Assembly (NCBI RefSeq): GCF_901521055.1
Contig: NZ_CABEGA010000095.1
Location: 18,869 to 82,868, forward strand
Direction: 5' to 3'
Source of the DNA: Cellulomonas hominis
GTDB lineage: Bacteria > Actinomycetota > Actinomycetes > Actinomycetales > Cellulomonadaceae
Length of the DNA: 64,000 nt
Part shown: in pieces, positions 21,158 through 29,890 of the stretch
Layout of the letters: each line of letters starts with the position of its first letter
Numbering within the stretch: the first letter of the stretch is position 1
Program-made: the position numbers and the translations under genes
The notes under the pieces: model-generated
The model's input: only the letters and a program-made list of their open reading frames with translations
What the model was told of the DNA's origin: nothing
The model's database searches: none

Positions 21158-22665
21158 GGCCGACCACCCCCGGAGGTGCGGCGGAGCTGCTCCGTCGGCT
21201 GGTCGTCGCCCGCGGCGGGACGGCGGGGCGCGTCGTCGGCCGGGCCGGCGACGGCCACGGGGTTGCGGGCGTCGTCGTCGAGCGGGATGCCGCCGGCGGG
21301 CGTGGACAGGAGCTCGCCCCCGGGCTCGGGCGCGGGACGGCGGGCGTCGTCGGAGATGCGCAGGAGCAGCGCGGCGATGATCCAGTTCGCGAGCAGGGAC
21401 GAGCCGCCGTACGCGAGGAACGGCGTGGTCAGGCCGGTCAGCGGGATGATCCGCGTGATCCCGCCGACGACCACGAAGCACTGGAAGGCGATGACGAACG
21501 CGAGGCCGGCGGCGAGCAGCTTGCCGAACCCGTCCCGCACGCCGATCGCGGTGCGCAGGCCGCGCTGGCACAGCACCAGGTACATCACGAGGATCGCCAT
21601 CAGGCCGGTCAGCCCGAGCTCCTCGCCGAGGGAAGCGATGATGAAGTCCGACTCGGCGAACGGCACCAGGTCGGGCCGGCCCTGGCCCCAGCCGGTGCCG
21701 AACAGCCCGCCGCTGGCCAGCCCGAACAGGCCGCGGACCAGCTGGCCGGAGCCGCCGGGGGACCGGTCGAAGATCTCGGGGTCGAGCGCGTGCAGCCACA
21801 CGTCGAACCGCGCGGCCACGTGCCCGAACGACGTCGCGGCCAGTGCCACGCCGCCGGCGAACATCACGAGGCCGATGACGATCCAGGACAGCCGCTCGGT
21901 GGCGACGTAGAGCATCGCGACGAACAACCCGAAGAACAGCAGCGAGGTGCCGAGGTCCCGCTCGAGGACCAGGACGGCGATCGACGCGGCCCACGCCACG
22001 ATGATCGGGCCGAGGTCCCGCAGGCGCGGCAGCTGCAGGCCCAGCACGTTGGGTCCGGCCAGCGCCAGCGTGTCCCGGTGCGTGACGAGGTAGCCGGCGA
22101 AGAACACGGCCAGCGCGATCTTGCCGAGCTCCGCGGGCTGCAGCGAGAACCCGAGGGCGTGCACCCAGATCCGGGCGCCGTTGATCTCGACGCCGAGGCC
22201 CGGGACCAGCGGCAGCACGATCAGCGCGAGACCGGCCACCATCGCCGTGTACGTGTACCGGCGCAGCGTGCGGTGGTCGCGCAGCACGATCAGCACGACG
22301 CAGGCCAGCACGACCGAGATCGCGGACCAGGCGAGCTGGCGGCCCGCGAACATCTCCGTGCCGCCGCGCGCCTCCCGCGCGAGGTCGATGCGGTAGATCA
22401 TCGCGAGGCCGATGCCGTTCAGCGCGATCACCACCGGCAGGATCACCGGGTCCGCGTACGGCGCCCGCCAGCGCAGCACCAGGTGCACGACGAGGGCCAG
22501 GCCGGCCATCCCCGCGCCGTAGCCGAGCACGTCGGCGGGGAGCTCGTCGGTCGCGCCCAGCCCGACCAGCGCGTACGCGGCGATCGCGATGGCCAGCGCC
22601 AGGACGATCAGCCCCAGCTCCGTCCCGCGGCCGGCGCGCACCCGGTGCGCCTCGACGGTGGCCAT
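21154..22665 (-). CDS. rodA: RodA/FtsW/SpoVE-family SEDS peptidoglycan polymerase
   Basis: A 503-aa polytopic membrane protein with about 12 helices. SEDS hallmarks include GARIWVHALGFSLQPAELGK, the loop QGRPDLVPFAESDFIIASLG with the catalytic-type Asp/Glu, and TGLTTPFLAYGGSSLLANW. It polymerises glycan strands from lipid II with its cognate class B PBP encoded just downstream. A disordered, acidic C-terminal tail follows the last helix. ATG 22665 overlaps the pstP stop by one base. Confidence 0.96.
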   Translation of the reverse strand: MATVEAHRVRAGRGTELGLIVLALAIAIAAYALVGLGATDELPADVLGYGAGMAGLALVVHLVLRWRAPYADPVILPVVIALNGIGLAMIYRIDLAREARGGTEMFAGRQLAWSAISVVLACVVLIVLRDHRTLRRYTYTAMVAGLALIVLPLVPGLGVEINGARIWVHALGFSLQPAELGKIALAVFFAGYLVTHRDTLALAGPNVLGLQLPRLRDLGPIIVAWAASIAVLVLERDLGTSLLFFGLFVAMLYVATERLSWIVIGLVMFAGGVALAATSFGHVAARFDVWLHALDPEIFDRSPGGSGQLVRGLFGLASGGLFGTGWGQGRPDLVPFAESDFIIASLGEELGLTGLMAILVMYLVLCQRGLRTAIGVRDGFGKLLAAGLAFVIAFQCFVVVGGITRIIPLTGLTTPFLAYGGSSLLANWIIAALLLRISDDARRPAPEPGGELLSTPAGGIPLDDDARNPVAVAGPADDAPRRPAAGDDQPTEQLRRTSGGGRP

Positions 22666-23924
22666 CAGGGCGCCGACTCCTGCTCGGCGTCCTCGGCGAG
22701 GGCGTCGACGCGCTCGCGGGCGTCGGCCAGCGACGCGGTGTGGATGGTCTGCTCGACGCGCTCGCGGACGAAGACCGGGAGGTCGTCGACGGCCACGTCC
22801 GTGGTCTCGACGACGTCGGACAGGCCGATCGGGCCGATCGTCTGGGGGATGCCGCGGTAGATCGCGACCACCTCCCCGTCGACGCCGACGTAGTACTGGG
22901 TCTGCGTCCAGCGGTAGAAGCCGAAGGCCCCGGCGCCGAGCACCAGGACGGCCAGGACGGTCAGCACGAGCGCGCGGGTGCGGCGGCGGCGCCGGTCGCG
23001 GCGCTCGGCCGCGTCGTCCTCGTCCTCGTCGACGGCGGGGACGCCGCCGCCCGGGGTGCTGGCGGCGGCCTGCCGGGACAGCTCGGCGGCGCGCGCGGCC
23101 GGACCGTCGTGGGCGCTCGTCGGCCGGTTGCGGGAGATCGCGGCCGACCCCACCACCACGGCGTTCGTCGTCGGCCCGGCGCCGTCGCGCACCTGGTCGA
23201 GCTCCAGGACGTCCGCGACCACGACGGTGACGTTGTCGCCACCGCCGGCGCGCAGGGCGAGCTGCACCAGCCGCTCCGCGCACGTGTCGACGTCCGGGAG
23301 CTCGTGCAGGGTGCGGGCGATCGTCTCGCCGCTCACGAAGCCCGACAGGCCGTCGGAGCACAGCAGCCACCGGTCGCCCGGCCGCGCCTCGCGCACCGAC
23401 AGGTCCGGGGCGATGTCCACGTCGAAGTCGCCGAGCACCCGCATGACGACCGAGCGCTGCGGGTGGTGCTCGGCCTCCTCCGGCGTGATCTTGCCGGTGT
23501 TGACCAGGTGCTGGACGAACGTGTGGTCCGTGGTCACCTGCGTGAGCACGCCGTCGCGCAGCAGGTAGCCGCGGGAGTCGCCCAGGTGCACCATCGCGAG
23601 CTTGTTGCCCGCCCGCAGGATCGCCGTGACCGTCGTCCCCATGCCCGCGAGCTCGGGGTTGGTCTCGGAGCGCGTGATGATCTCCTCGCGCGCCTCCTCC
23701 AGCGCCCGCTCCAGCTCGTCGAGCGCGTCGTCCGGCCCGTGCGACTCGCCGTCGAGCGGGGCCAGCGCCGCGATCGCCACGGACGACGCGACGTCGCCGC
23801 CGGCGTGCCCGCCCATGCCGTCCGCCACGACCAGCAGGTGCGGGCCGGCGTAGGCGGAGTCCTGGTTGTTCGACCTCACCAGCCCGACGTCGGACCGTGC
23901 GGCGTAGCGCAGCGCGATGCTCAC
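22665..23924 (-). CDS. pstP: PP2C-family Ser/Thr phosphatase PstP
   Basis: A 419-aa PPM phosphatase that dephosphorylates PknA/PknB and their substrates. Metal-binding motifs: VRSNNQDSAY, VVADGMGGHAGGD, VHLGDSRGYLLRDG, LLCSDGLSGFV and GGGDNVTVVV, all within the first ~240 residues. A disordered linker then leads to one membrane helix (LVLTVLAVLVLGAGAFGFY) and an extracellular domain of ~90 residues ending acidic. It lies between fhaB and rodA as in mycobacteria. Confidence 0.97.
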   Translation of the reverse strand: MSIALRYAARSDVGLVRSNNQDSAYAGPHLLVVADGMGGHAGGDVASSVAIAALAPLDGESHGPDDALDELERALEEAREEIITRSETNPELAGMGTTVTAILRAGNKLAMVHLGDSRGYLLRDGVLTQVTTDHTFVQHLVNTGKITPEEAEHHPQRSVVMRVLGDFDVDIAPDLSVREARPGDRWLLCSDGLSGFVSGETIARTLHELPDVDTCAERLVQLALRAGGGDNVTVVVADVLELDQVRDGAGPTTNAVVVGSAAISRNRPTSAHDGPAARAAELSRQAAASTPGGGVPAVDEDEDDAAERRDRRRRRTRALVLTVLAVLVLGAGAFGFYRWTQTQYYVGVDGEVVAIYRGIPQTIGPIGLSDVVETTDVAVDDLPVFVRERVEQTIHTASLADARERVDALAEDAEQESAP

Positions 23925-23934
23925 GATCCCCCCG

Positions 23935-24426
23935 CTACCCCTGCAGCTCGAGGACGCTCTGGCCGATGCGGATCTGCGCGCCGGGGCGCACCGCCACCGG
24001 GCCGGTCACCTTCTGGTCGTCCAGGAAGGTGCCGTTCGTGGAGCCCATGTCCTCGACGAGCCACTGGCCGCCCTCCTGGAAGACGCGGGCGTGCCGCGAG
24101 GAGGAGTAGTCGTCGTCCAGGACGAGCGTGCACGACGGCGCGCGGCCGATCAGGACGGCCGACGCACCCAGCGGCAGCGTCGTGCCGCGCAGCGGGCCCT
24201 CGGTCACGACCAGCCGGGTCGGACCGGCGCGACGGCCGCGGCCCTTCTCCTGCGCGGGCGTCGGGACCCCTCCGGCGGGTGCGGGTGCCGGGGTCGCCGT
24301 CCGGCGGCGGTTCACGATGCGGGTCCCGTACAGGTCCCGGCGCAGCACACCGATCGCGGACAGCACGAAGGCCCACAGGAGCACGAGGTACCCCAGCCGC
24401 AGCAGGGTGACCGTCAGCTCACTCAT
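23935..24426 (-). CDS. fhaB: FHA-domain protein FhaB/FipA
   Basis: A 163-aa protein with one N-terminal membrane helix (LLRLGYLVLLWAFVLSAIGVL, split here as residues about 8-28), a basic linker, and a C-terminal FHA domain that binds phosphothreonine: IGRAPSCTLVLDD, SSSRHARV and VEDMGSTNGTFLDD. In mycobacteria the orthologue links PknA/B signalling to FtsQ/FtsZ and PbpA-RodA. The stop is 10 bp before pstP and the start is 21 bp after fhaA. Confidence 0.94.
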   Translation of the reverse strand: MSELTVTLLRLGYLVLLWAFVLSAIGVLRRDLYGTRIVNRRRTATPAPAPAGGVPTPAQEKGRGRRAGPTRLVVTEGPLRGTTLPLGASAVLIGRAPSCTLVLDDDYSSSRHARVFQEGGQWLVEDMGSTNGTFLDDQKVTGPVAVRPGAQIRIGQSVLELQG

Positions 24427-24447
24427 GCGTGCCGTTCGTCGCGTCGC

Positions 24448-25161
24448 TCACTCGCCCGGTTCCTGTCCGTCGCCCTCGCCCGTCCAGAACATGATGCGGG
24501 TCCGGCCGATCGTGAGCGTGTTCCCGTCCAGGAGTGTCGCCGCCGGCACCTGGTGCCCCTCCACGAACAGGCCGTTCGTCGAGCCCAGGTCCGACGCGAC
24601 GACGCCCTGCGGCGACACCCGGATCTCCAGGTGGCGGCGGGAGACGCCCGGGTCGTCGACCACGATGTCCGCCTCGGACCCGCGGCCGATCACCGTGACG
24701 GGGCCCGTCAGCAGGTACCGCTGACCGTCGATGTCGATCAGCGGGTGGCGCGGGCTCGGGGCGGAGGTCGTCGCCGGGGCGGCCGCACCGCGCACCGTCG
24801 CCGACTTCACCCGGAACCGGCCGGTCTCCAGGTCCTCGTACTCGTGGAACGCCACCGTCACCGGGCCGACGAACGCGTACCGCTGACCCGTCGCGTGCTC
24901 CGTGACGTTCGCCGCCAGCTCGTCCGCCAGCGCCTCCGCACCCCACGCCTCGACCTGGTCGTAGTCGCCCGGGGACAGCTCCAGCGTGAACTCGTTCGGG
25001 ACCACCGTCCGGTCGCGGCCCACGACGGCCGCACGGTCGTCGACCTCACGGCGCAGCGCGCTCGCCAGCTCGACGGGCTTCACCTCGCTGCGGAAGGCCT
25101 TGGCGAACGCGGTGTTCACCACGCGCTCCACACCGTGTTCGAAACGGTCCAGGATGCCCAC
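24448..25161 (-). CDS. fhaA: FhaA, DUF3662 plus FHA domain protein
   Basis: A 237-aa protein. The start GTG 25161 (residues GILDRFEHGVERVVN) is chosen because GAGGAGG lies 8 nt upstream and the family begins there; a longer in-frame extension to 25239 is not supported. Residues 1-120 form the DUF3662 domain with FAKAFRSEVKPVELASALRR; residues ~145-235 form an FHA domain with VIGRGSEAD, SRRHLEI and SDLGSTNGLFV. The orthologue binds phosphorylated pseudokinase MviN to restrain lipid II flipping. The linker is shorter than in M. tuberculosis FhaA. First gene of the fhaA-fhaB-pstP-rodA-pbpA-pknA-pknB operon. Confidence 0.95.
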   Translation of the reverse strand: MGILDRFEHGVERVVNTAFAKAFRSEVKPVELASALRREVDDRAAVVGRDRTVVPNEFTLELSPGDYDQVEAWGAEALADELAANVTEHATGQRYAFVGPVTVAFHEYEDLETGRFRVKSATVRGAAAPATTSAPSPRHPLIDIDGQRYLLTGPVTVIGRGSEADIVVDDPGVSRRHLEIRVSPQGVVASDLGSTNGLFVEGHQVPAATLLDGNTLTIGRTRIMFWTGEGDGQEPGE

Positions 25162-25412
25162 GCCCACCACCTCCTCACCGCACGCGCAAACCGTCGGGCA
25201 CGTTCGCTGCACCCGACATCCTGCGTAGATGGTAGCCACGCGGTAGGTCCGCCGCCCCGACCTGGGGACGGCGAGGCGGCGCGGACCTGGTGAAGCAGTC
25301 GCGCGCGGGGTGTGGTCGCGGGGGTCCGGGAGGGGCCGGGCGGGTCTGGTCGGGTGGTCCGGCCGCGACCGGGGTGGTCAGCGGGTGGTCAGGACCGACC
25401 TCCGAGTCGTGC

Positions 25413-25418
25413 TAATCT
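25413..25418 (+). promoter_or_regulatory. -10 element of tRNA-Leu
   Basis: TAATCT ends 8 bp before the mature 5-prime end of tRNA-Leu, in keeping with a TANNNT -10 box. No clear -35 hexamer is visible. Confidence 0.45.
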
Positions 25419-25426
25419 TCTGCGGC

Positions 25427-25509
25427 GCGCGAGTGGCGGAACGGCAGACGCGCTGGCTTCAGGTGCCAGTGTCCGAAAGGGCGTGGGGGTTCAAATCCCC
25501 CCTCGCGCA
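25427..25509 (+). tRNA. tRNA-Leu (CAG)
   Basis: An 83-nt class II tRNA. Acceptor GCGCGAG pairs with CTCGCGC plus discriminator A. The anticodon stem CTGGC/GCCAG encloses TTCAGGT, giving anticodon CAG. A variable arm (GTGTCCGAAAGGGCGT) and T loop GGTTCAAATCC are present. CCA is not encoded. It marks the edge of an accessory stretch to the right. Confidence 0.96.
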
Positions 25510-25519
25510 CACAGACGAG

Positions 25520-25552
25520 AACCCCCGGTCGGAGATCCTCCGACCGGGGGTT
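25520..25552 (+). terminator. Terminator of tRNA-Leu
   Basis: A perfect 15-bp stem AACCCCCGGTCGGAG (25520-25534) with 25538-25552 and an ATC loop, followed by TTTCTT. The remaining ~190 bp to the SDR gene shows no recognisable feature. Confidence 0.92.
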
Positions 25553-25742
25553 TCTTCGTCCTCGGGGTCGACCCGAGTCCACCAGCGCGCTGGAGTTCTA
25601 GTGCTGCCAGGAGGCGAACTGGCGCGAACCTGGCGACCGGGAGTGGGCGATGACCGCGGCAGCCGTTCGTCGGCCGGTGCTGACCTTCACGCTCTGATGA
25701 GTGACCGGGCGACCGACGTCGTTCCACCATCGACCCCGTGGA

Positions 25743-26645
25743 CTAGGCCTGGGGGAGTGTGACACCGGTGAGCTCTTCGGAGACGGCCCACAGGCGTTGC
25801 TGGGCGGCCTGGTCGTACGAAGCGGGACTGGACGTGACCACCTTCGGGTACCCCCGCACCTCGCCGCGGTTGCCGGGGCCGTAGTACTGCCCGCCGAGGA
25901 CAGCCGGGTCGGTGGCAGCGCGCAGGGTGGGCAGGGCGCCCATCGCGGCCGTCTGGGTGAGCAGCGGCGCGAGCCAGGTCACGGGCAGCCGGAGTGCGGC
26001 GGGGGTGTTGCGTGCGAGCTCGGTGTCGGACACACCGGGATGGGCCGCTACCGCGACCGTGGTGCCGTGCCGGGCGAGCCGACGCTGCAGCTCGTACGTG
26101 AACATCAGGTTGGCGAGCTTGGCCTGGCCGTAGGCGGCGACGCGGTCGTACGAGCGCTCCCAGTTCAGGTCGTCGAAGTGGATGTCGGCTCGGATGCGGT
26201 GCCCGGTGCTGCTGACGGTGACGACGCGCGAGCCGGGGACCGGCAGCAGCCGGTCGAGCAGCAGACCGGTCAGGGCGAAGTGGCCGAGGTGGTTGGTGCC
26301 GAGCTGCAGCTCGAAGCCGTCGGCGGTGGTGCGCCGCGGGGTGTACATCACGCCGGCGTTGTTGATCAGCAGCTCGATGCGCGGGTGTGCGGCGCGGAGA
26401 TCTGCTGCGGCGGACCGGATCGAGTCCAGGGACGTCAGGTCGAGCGCCTGGACGCTGACGTCACCGGTGATGCGTGCGGCTGCCTGCTTGCCCTTCTCGA
26501 CGTCACGGACCGCGAGGACCACCGTGGCTCCTCGCTCGGCGAGCATCCGGGCCGTCTCGAAGCCGAGCCCGGTGTTGGCGCCGGTCACGACCGCCACCCG
26601 GCCCTGCTGGTCAGGGATGTGCTGCTGGGTCCAGTCGTGGCTCAC
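25743..26645 (-). CDS. Short-chain dehydrogenase/reductase
   Basis: A 300-aa SDR of the retinol-dehydrogenase-like type. The Rossmann motif TGANTGLG binds NADP(H), NNAG precedes the central strand, and the catalytic Ser-Tyr-Lys set is in VTVSSTGHR and YGQAKLAN. Substrate unknown. Start GTG 26645 with AGGAG upstream. It diverges from a TetR regulator across 93 bp containing three GACCGNCGGTC-like sites, so repression by that regulator is likely. Confidence 0.92.
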   Translation of the reverse strand: MSHDWTQQHIPDQQGRVAVVTGANTGLGFETARMLAERGATVVLAVRDVEKGKQAAARITGDVSVQALDLTSLDSIRSAAADLRAAHPRIELLINNAGVMYTPRRTTADGFELQLGTNHLGHFALTGLLLDRLLPVPGSRVVTVSSTGHRIRADIHFDDLNWERSYDRVAAYGQAKLANLMFTYELQRRLARHGTTVAVAAHPGVSDTELARNTPAALRLPVTWLAPLLTQTAAMGALPTLRAATDPAVLGGQYYGPGNRGEVRGYPKVVTSSPASYDQAAQQRLWAVSEELTGVTLPQA

Positions 26646-26660
26646 GATTCGCTCCTAAAA

Positions 26661-26723
26661 GACCGCCGGTTTGATATTGCGAACGTAAGGGACCGGCGGT
26701 CTGCTGTCAAGGGACCGGCGGTC
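26661..26723. promoter_or_regulatory. Three TetR operator half-palindromic sites GACCGNCGGTC
   Basis: The 11-bp palindrome GACCG-N-CGGTC occurs at 26691-26701 and 26713-26723 (both perfect) and at 26661-26671 (last base mismatched). Centre spacings are about 30 and 22 bp. The third copy ends 3 bp before the -10 of the TetR gene. Such arrays in a divergent SDR/TetR gap are the usual autoregulatory operator. Confidence 0.75.
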
Positions 26724-26726
26724 CGA

Positions 26727-26732
26727 TATCGT
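26727..26732 (+). promoter_or_regulatory. -10 element of TetR gene (leaderless)
   Basis: TATCGT ends 6 nt before the GTG start at 26739, so the transcript should begin at or next to the start codon. No ribosome binding site is present. Confidence 0.55.
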
Positions 26733-26738
26733 GGGCGG

Positions 26739-27404
26739 GTGACCTTCCAACGAGCGCGGAGCGAGGAGCAGAAGGAGATCCGCCGTCGGGCGATCCTCGA
26801 CACGGCGGCGGCGATGCTCGACGAGATGCCCGTGGCCGAGGTGACCCTGAACGAGCTCAGCCGGCGGGTGGGCCTGGCCAAGTCGAACGTCCTGCGGTAC
26901 TTCGAGTCGCGCGAGGCGGTCCTGCTCGAGCTGCTGGACGACTTCCTGGGGAGCTGGCTCGACGAGCTGGAGAGCGAGCTGGCAGCAGGTGTCGAGGCGA
27001 GCGCGGCACCGGAGGTGCGAGCGAGGCAGCTCGCCGAGACGCTCAGTCGCTCGTTGGCGGGCCGGGTGGTGCTGTGCGACCTGTTCGGGGCGCAGGGCGG
27101 CGTCCTGGAGCACAACGTCTCGGTCGACGTGGTCAAGCGGCACAAGCGCTCGTCCCTGACCAGGCTCGCCACGATGACCGAGCTCGTGCGCCAGCACGTG
27201 CCCGAGCTCGGTGAGGGCGCGCAGGTGTTCTGCCTGATGAGCCTCGTCTCGGCGGGCGCCCTGTCGTCGTACGTCACGCCACCGGCCAGCCTCGTTGCTG
27301 CCTACGCGGACGAGCCCGAGCTCGCGGCGCTGCACGTGGATCTGCGCGAGGGGCTCCGGTTGGCCTTCACGTCGGCGTTGCTCGGTGTGCTTCCGCGTCC
27401 CTGA
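26739..27404 (+). CDS. TetR-family transcriptional regulator
   Basis: A 221-aa repressor. The N-terminal HTH domain reads IRRRAILDTAAAMLDEMPVA, then VTLNELSRRVGLAKSNVLRY with the recognition helix, followed by FESREAVLLELLDDFL. The C-terminal ligand-binding domain is all-helical and resembles the TetR_C_17-like class, but no ligand can be assigned. GTG 26739 is chosen over far-upstream in-frame starts because it begins the domain and sits at the predicted transcription start. It is divergent from the SDR. Confidence 0.93.
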   Translation: MTFQRARSEEQKEIRRRAILDTAAAMLDEMPVAEVTLNELSRRVGLAKSNVLRYFESREAVLLELLDDFLGSWLDELESELAAGVEASAAPEVRARQLAETLSRSLAGRVVLCDLFGAQGGVLEHNVSVDVVKRHKRSSLTRLATMTELVRQHVPELGEGAQVFCLMSLVSAGALSSYVTPPASLVAAYADEPELAALHVDLREGLRLAFTSALLGVLPRP

Positions 27405-27528
27405 CCGCGGCGGTCAGTGTTCTCGCGTTCCCGTCGAGCGGTGCGGCCGCAGGCGCGCGATGATCAGCAGGAGACCCTTGCTCGTACCCGAACCCGGGCA
27501 TGGTCGCCGTCACAAGGGAGTGACCCTC

Positions 27529-27750
27529 ATGAGCACCTCGGTTCCCAGCACCGGCCCCACGCCCGACGACCAGTCGTCCGGCGCGGCACTGCCCGCCTCG
27601 TCCGGACACCCGACGAGCCCGGGGCCCAACCCGGACGACCTCGACGACGACCGCGACGCGGACGACGCCCGCACGCACGGCGCCGCGACCGCCACGCCGC
27701 CGGTGACGCCGACGAACCCCGGGCCGAACCCGGACGACCTCGACCAGTAG
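27529..27750 (+). CDS. Small acidic protein with PGPNPDDLD repeats
   Basis: I do not recognise a family. A 73-aa, strongly acidic, Pro/Thr/Ala-rich protein without hydrophobic segments or Cys. It contains the motif PGPNPDDLD twice (near residues 30 and 64) and a degenerate TGPTPDDQ near residue 9; the protein ends GPNPDDLDQ. ATG 27529 has AAGGGAG upstream at about 27514. Likely intrinsically disordered. It stands alone between the TetR gene and the metallopeptidase gene. Confidence 0.6.
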   Translation: MSTSVPSTGPTPDDQSSGAALPASSGHPTSPGPNPDDLDDDRDADDARTHGAATATPPVTPTNPGPNPDDLDQ

Positions 27751-27804
27751 TACCGGACCGCGGCAGCCGTCTCGCTGAAGTTCGGCGGAGGTCTCGCCGA
27801 TGAC

Positions 27805-29034
27805 GTGAGCATGCCGTCCGCTCCCGAAGACCTGCCGCGCTCGCCCACGGGGCGGGTGCCGCAGTGGGTCGTCGACGAGGCCACCGCGCCCGCGAGCGTC
27901 GACGCCATGTGGCGTCCCCCGGCCGGCCCGGTCGAGGGGCGACGCGCAGTTCGACGACGCCGGCGCGGTTCCGGACCGGTGCTCGCGCTCGTCGTGCTGG
28001 CGGCCGTCGTGCTGGCGTGGTGGGCGACCGGCGGCACCGACCGGCTCCTCGCGGTCGTCGACACCGGCATCGGTGCCCCACCCGCTGCCTCGGTGCCCCC
28101 GCCGTCAGCGGAGCTCGTGGCGATCGCCGACGAGGCCCACCTGTCCGAGGAGGGCCGCCGGCTGCTGTTCGCCGCCCGGCCGGCGTTCCTCGACGCGGCC
28201 GCGTTCGCGGGGCAGTGCGAGGACGGTCACGCCGCGGTCGAGGCCGACGGCAGGGTGGGGTGCTACCGGTCGGACGGCTCGATCGTCGTCTACGCGCCGC
28301 CCGACCCGCGCCTGCGCGGCTTCATCGTCGAGACCACGGCCCACGAGGCGCTGCACGCGGCGTGGACGACCCTGAGCGCGCCGGAGCAGGAGGAGCTCGC
28401 CGGTCTACTGGACGCCGTGGTCGCCGGGGTGCCGCCGGACGACGCGATCCACGAGCAGATCACCGGCTCCGTCGGTGGCCGCGCGGAGAACCGGCCGACG
28501 GAGCTGTTCGCCTACGTCGGGACGCAGGTGTGGCGCGACGGCGGCCTGGGGGAGCGGCTGGAGGAGGTGTACGCGCGCTTCGTGACCGACCGCGCGGCCT
28601 TGGTCGGGGTGCACGAGGCGGTCGGCGCGTCGATGGCCCAGCTGACCGCGGCGATCGACGCCGGGTACCAGGCCGTCCTCGCCACCGAGACGACGACCGC
28701 GCACGACCGCGCCCAGTACGAGGCTGACGCACGCGCCGTGGCGTCCTACCGGCAGGCGTACGAGGAGAAGGTCGCGGAGGTCGCGGCCCTCCCGGAGCAG
28801 CAGCGATCCGGGCTTCTGCTGTCGTGGACCTGGTGGGACGGCACCGACCTGCCCATGGCACCCGCGGTCGAGACGCTCGACGCCGCAGCCGACCTGCTCG
28901 CGCGGGACGACCGGGACCTGCCGGTCCGGCTCGCTGCCGTCGAGGCGGCGGAGGCGGCCAACGCCGCGGAGCGCGCCCGGGTCGACGCGCTCGTGGCGGA
29001 CTACAACGCGCTGCAGGCGCAGCTCCAGCCGTGA
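27805..29034 (+). CDS. Membrane-anchored predicted zinc metallopeptidase (HEALH)
   Basis: A 409-aa protein with a disordered, basic cytoplasmic N-terminus, one membrane helix (about residues 58-74) and an exterior domain. HEALH at residues 180-184 is an HExxH zinc-binding motif and Glu233 in RPTELFAYVG is a candidate third ligand, the arrangement of gluzincin-type peptidases. Cys138 and Cys153 could form a disulfide. The C-terminal ~150 residues are Ala-rich helices. No family name is certain. Start GTG 27805 follows GGAGG; ATG 27811 is an alternative. The stop overlaps the next gene by 4 bp. Confidence 0.65.
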   Translation: MSMPSAPEDLPRSPTGRVPQWVVDEATAPASVDAMWRPPAGPVEGRRAVRRRRRGSGPVLALVVLAAVVLAWWATGGTDRLLAVVDTGIGAPPAASVPPPSAELVAIADEAHLSEEGRRLLFAARPAFLDAAAFAGQCEDGHAAVEADGRVGCYRSDGSIVVYAPPDPRLRGFIVETTAHEALHAAWTTLSAPEQEELAGLLDAVVAGVPPDDAIHEQITGSVGGRAENRPTELFAYVGTQVWRDGGLGERLEEVYARFVTDRAALVGVHEAVGASMAQLTAAIDAGYQAVLATETTTAHDRAQYEADARAVASYRQAYEEKVAEVAALPEQQRSGLLLSWTWWDGTDLPMAPAVETLDAAADLLARDDRDLPVRLAAVEAAEAANAAERARVDALVADYNALQAQLQP

Positions 29035-29504
29035 CGAGGTCTCGGGGCGCCGACGTCACGGCACTGCGGCACGCGTGCCGAGCGGCGCGCGTCGTCGGCT
29101 GTGCCGTCGCGAGTGTCCTCGTCGTCGCGTTCGTGGTCGGCCTGGAGGACGCATCGACCCTCGGCCGCCTGCCTCTGGAGGGCTGGGCGCTGGCCACCGC
29201 GAGCGCCGTGCTGCTGGTGGGCAGCCTGCGTCTCGGGATGCGCTTCGACGAGCGACGGTTGCTCGTCCGGTCCTGGTGGCGGGACGTCAGCGTGGACCTC
29301 GCGGCCATCACGTCCGTCGACGCCGTGCCGTACGCGGGCTGGGTGACCGAGGGGAGTCCTTCCCGGTTCGTCTTCGTGCTGAGCGTGACCGCGGACGGCA
29401 GACGCCGTGACCTGAGCTGCACGGCAGCGTCCCGCCGGACGGCGGAACTCCGCGCCCGGTTGCTCGCTCAGCACCTGTCCCTCACCGCTCGCGATGATGC
29501 GTGA
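29031..29504 (+). CDS. Two-helix membrane protein with bacterial PH-like domain
   Basis: A 157-aa protein starting GTG 29031 inside the metallopeptidase stop. Two membrane helices (VVGCAVASVLVVAFVVGL and WALATASAVLLVGSL) are followed by a PH-like strand pattern: MRFDERRLLVRSWWRDVSV, then ITSVDAVPY and FVFVLSVTADGRRRDLSC. This layout is shared with the gene at 29992, so the two are probably paralogues. Function is unknown; coupling to the metallopeptidase suggests a joint envelope role (inference). Confidence 0.7.
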   Translation: MTRSRGADVTALRHACRAARVVGCAVASVLVVAFVVGLEDASTLGRLPLEGWALATASAVLLVGSLRLGMRFDERRLLVRSWWRDVSVDLAAITSVDAVPYAGWVTEGSPSRFVFVLSVTADGRRRDLSCTAASRRTAELRARLLAQHLSLTARDDA

Positions 29505-29684
29505 TGGCGATCGCCGGCTACGCCGAGGGGGTGACTCCACCCCGAACGCGACGGCCGTCGCCTCGCGATCCCCTACGTTCGCCCCAGCAGCCTCCCGCTC
29601 GCCGGTTGGCGTCTGCGCGTGCACGGCGCGAAGCCGTGCGGCGCGCGAGTCGACACGACGTGCCGCGAGGAGGTCGGTGATGGC

Positions 29685-29858
29685 ATGGAGCTCGAGGGCC
29701 TGAGTGAGATCCGCCAGCTTGCGTTCCGCGCCGGGGAGCACGACGTGGACCTGCGGGCACGCTTCGTGCTGCTCAACGTCACCTTCGTCGAGACGGTGGG
29801 TGGCTTCCAGGTCGGTGTGCTCGCGCAGTACGTGTCGATGGGGCTCGTGCGCGGGTGA
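29685..29858 (+). CDS. Possible small protein in a 490-bp gap
   Basis: The stretch 29505-29990 has no convincing gene. The best candidate is this 57-aa frame (start MELEGLSEIRQLAFRAG) with GAGGAGG about 11 nt before ATG 29685 and a hydrophobic C-terminal half (FVLLNVTFVETVGGFQVGVL). No family is recognised; it may be spurious or a gene remnant. Confidence 0.25.
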   Translation: MELEGLSEIRQLAFRAGEHDVDLRARFVLLNVTFVETVGGFQVGVLAQYVSMGLVRG

Positions 29859-29890
29859 CCGGCCGACGGTGGGCGACGGGTGATGGTCGA

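Noticed and set aside
29494..29703. 69-aa plus-strand and several minus-strand frames in 29500-30700
   Set aside because: Arg/Ser/Thr-rich low-complexity translations without start signals; overlapping better-supported genes.
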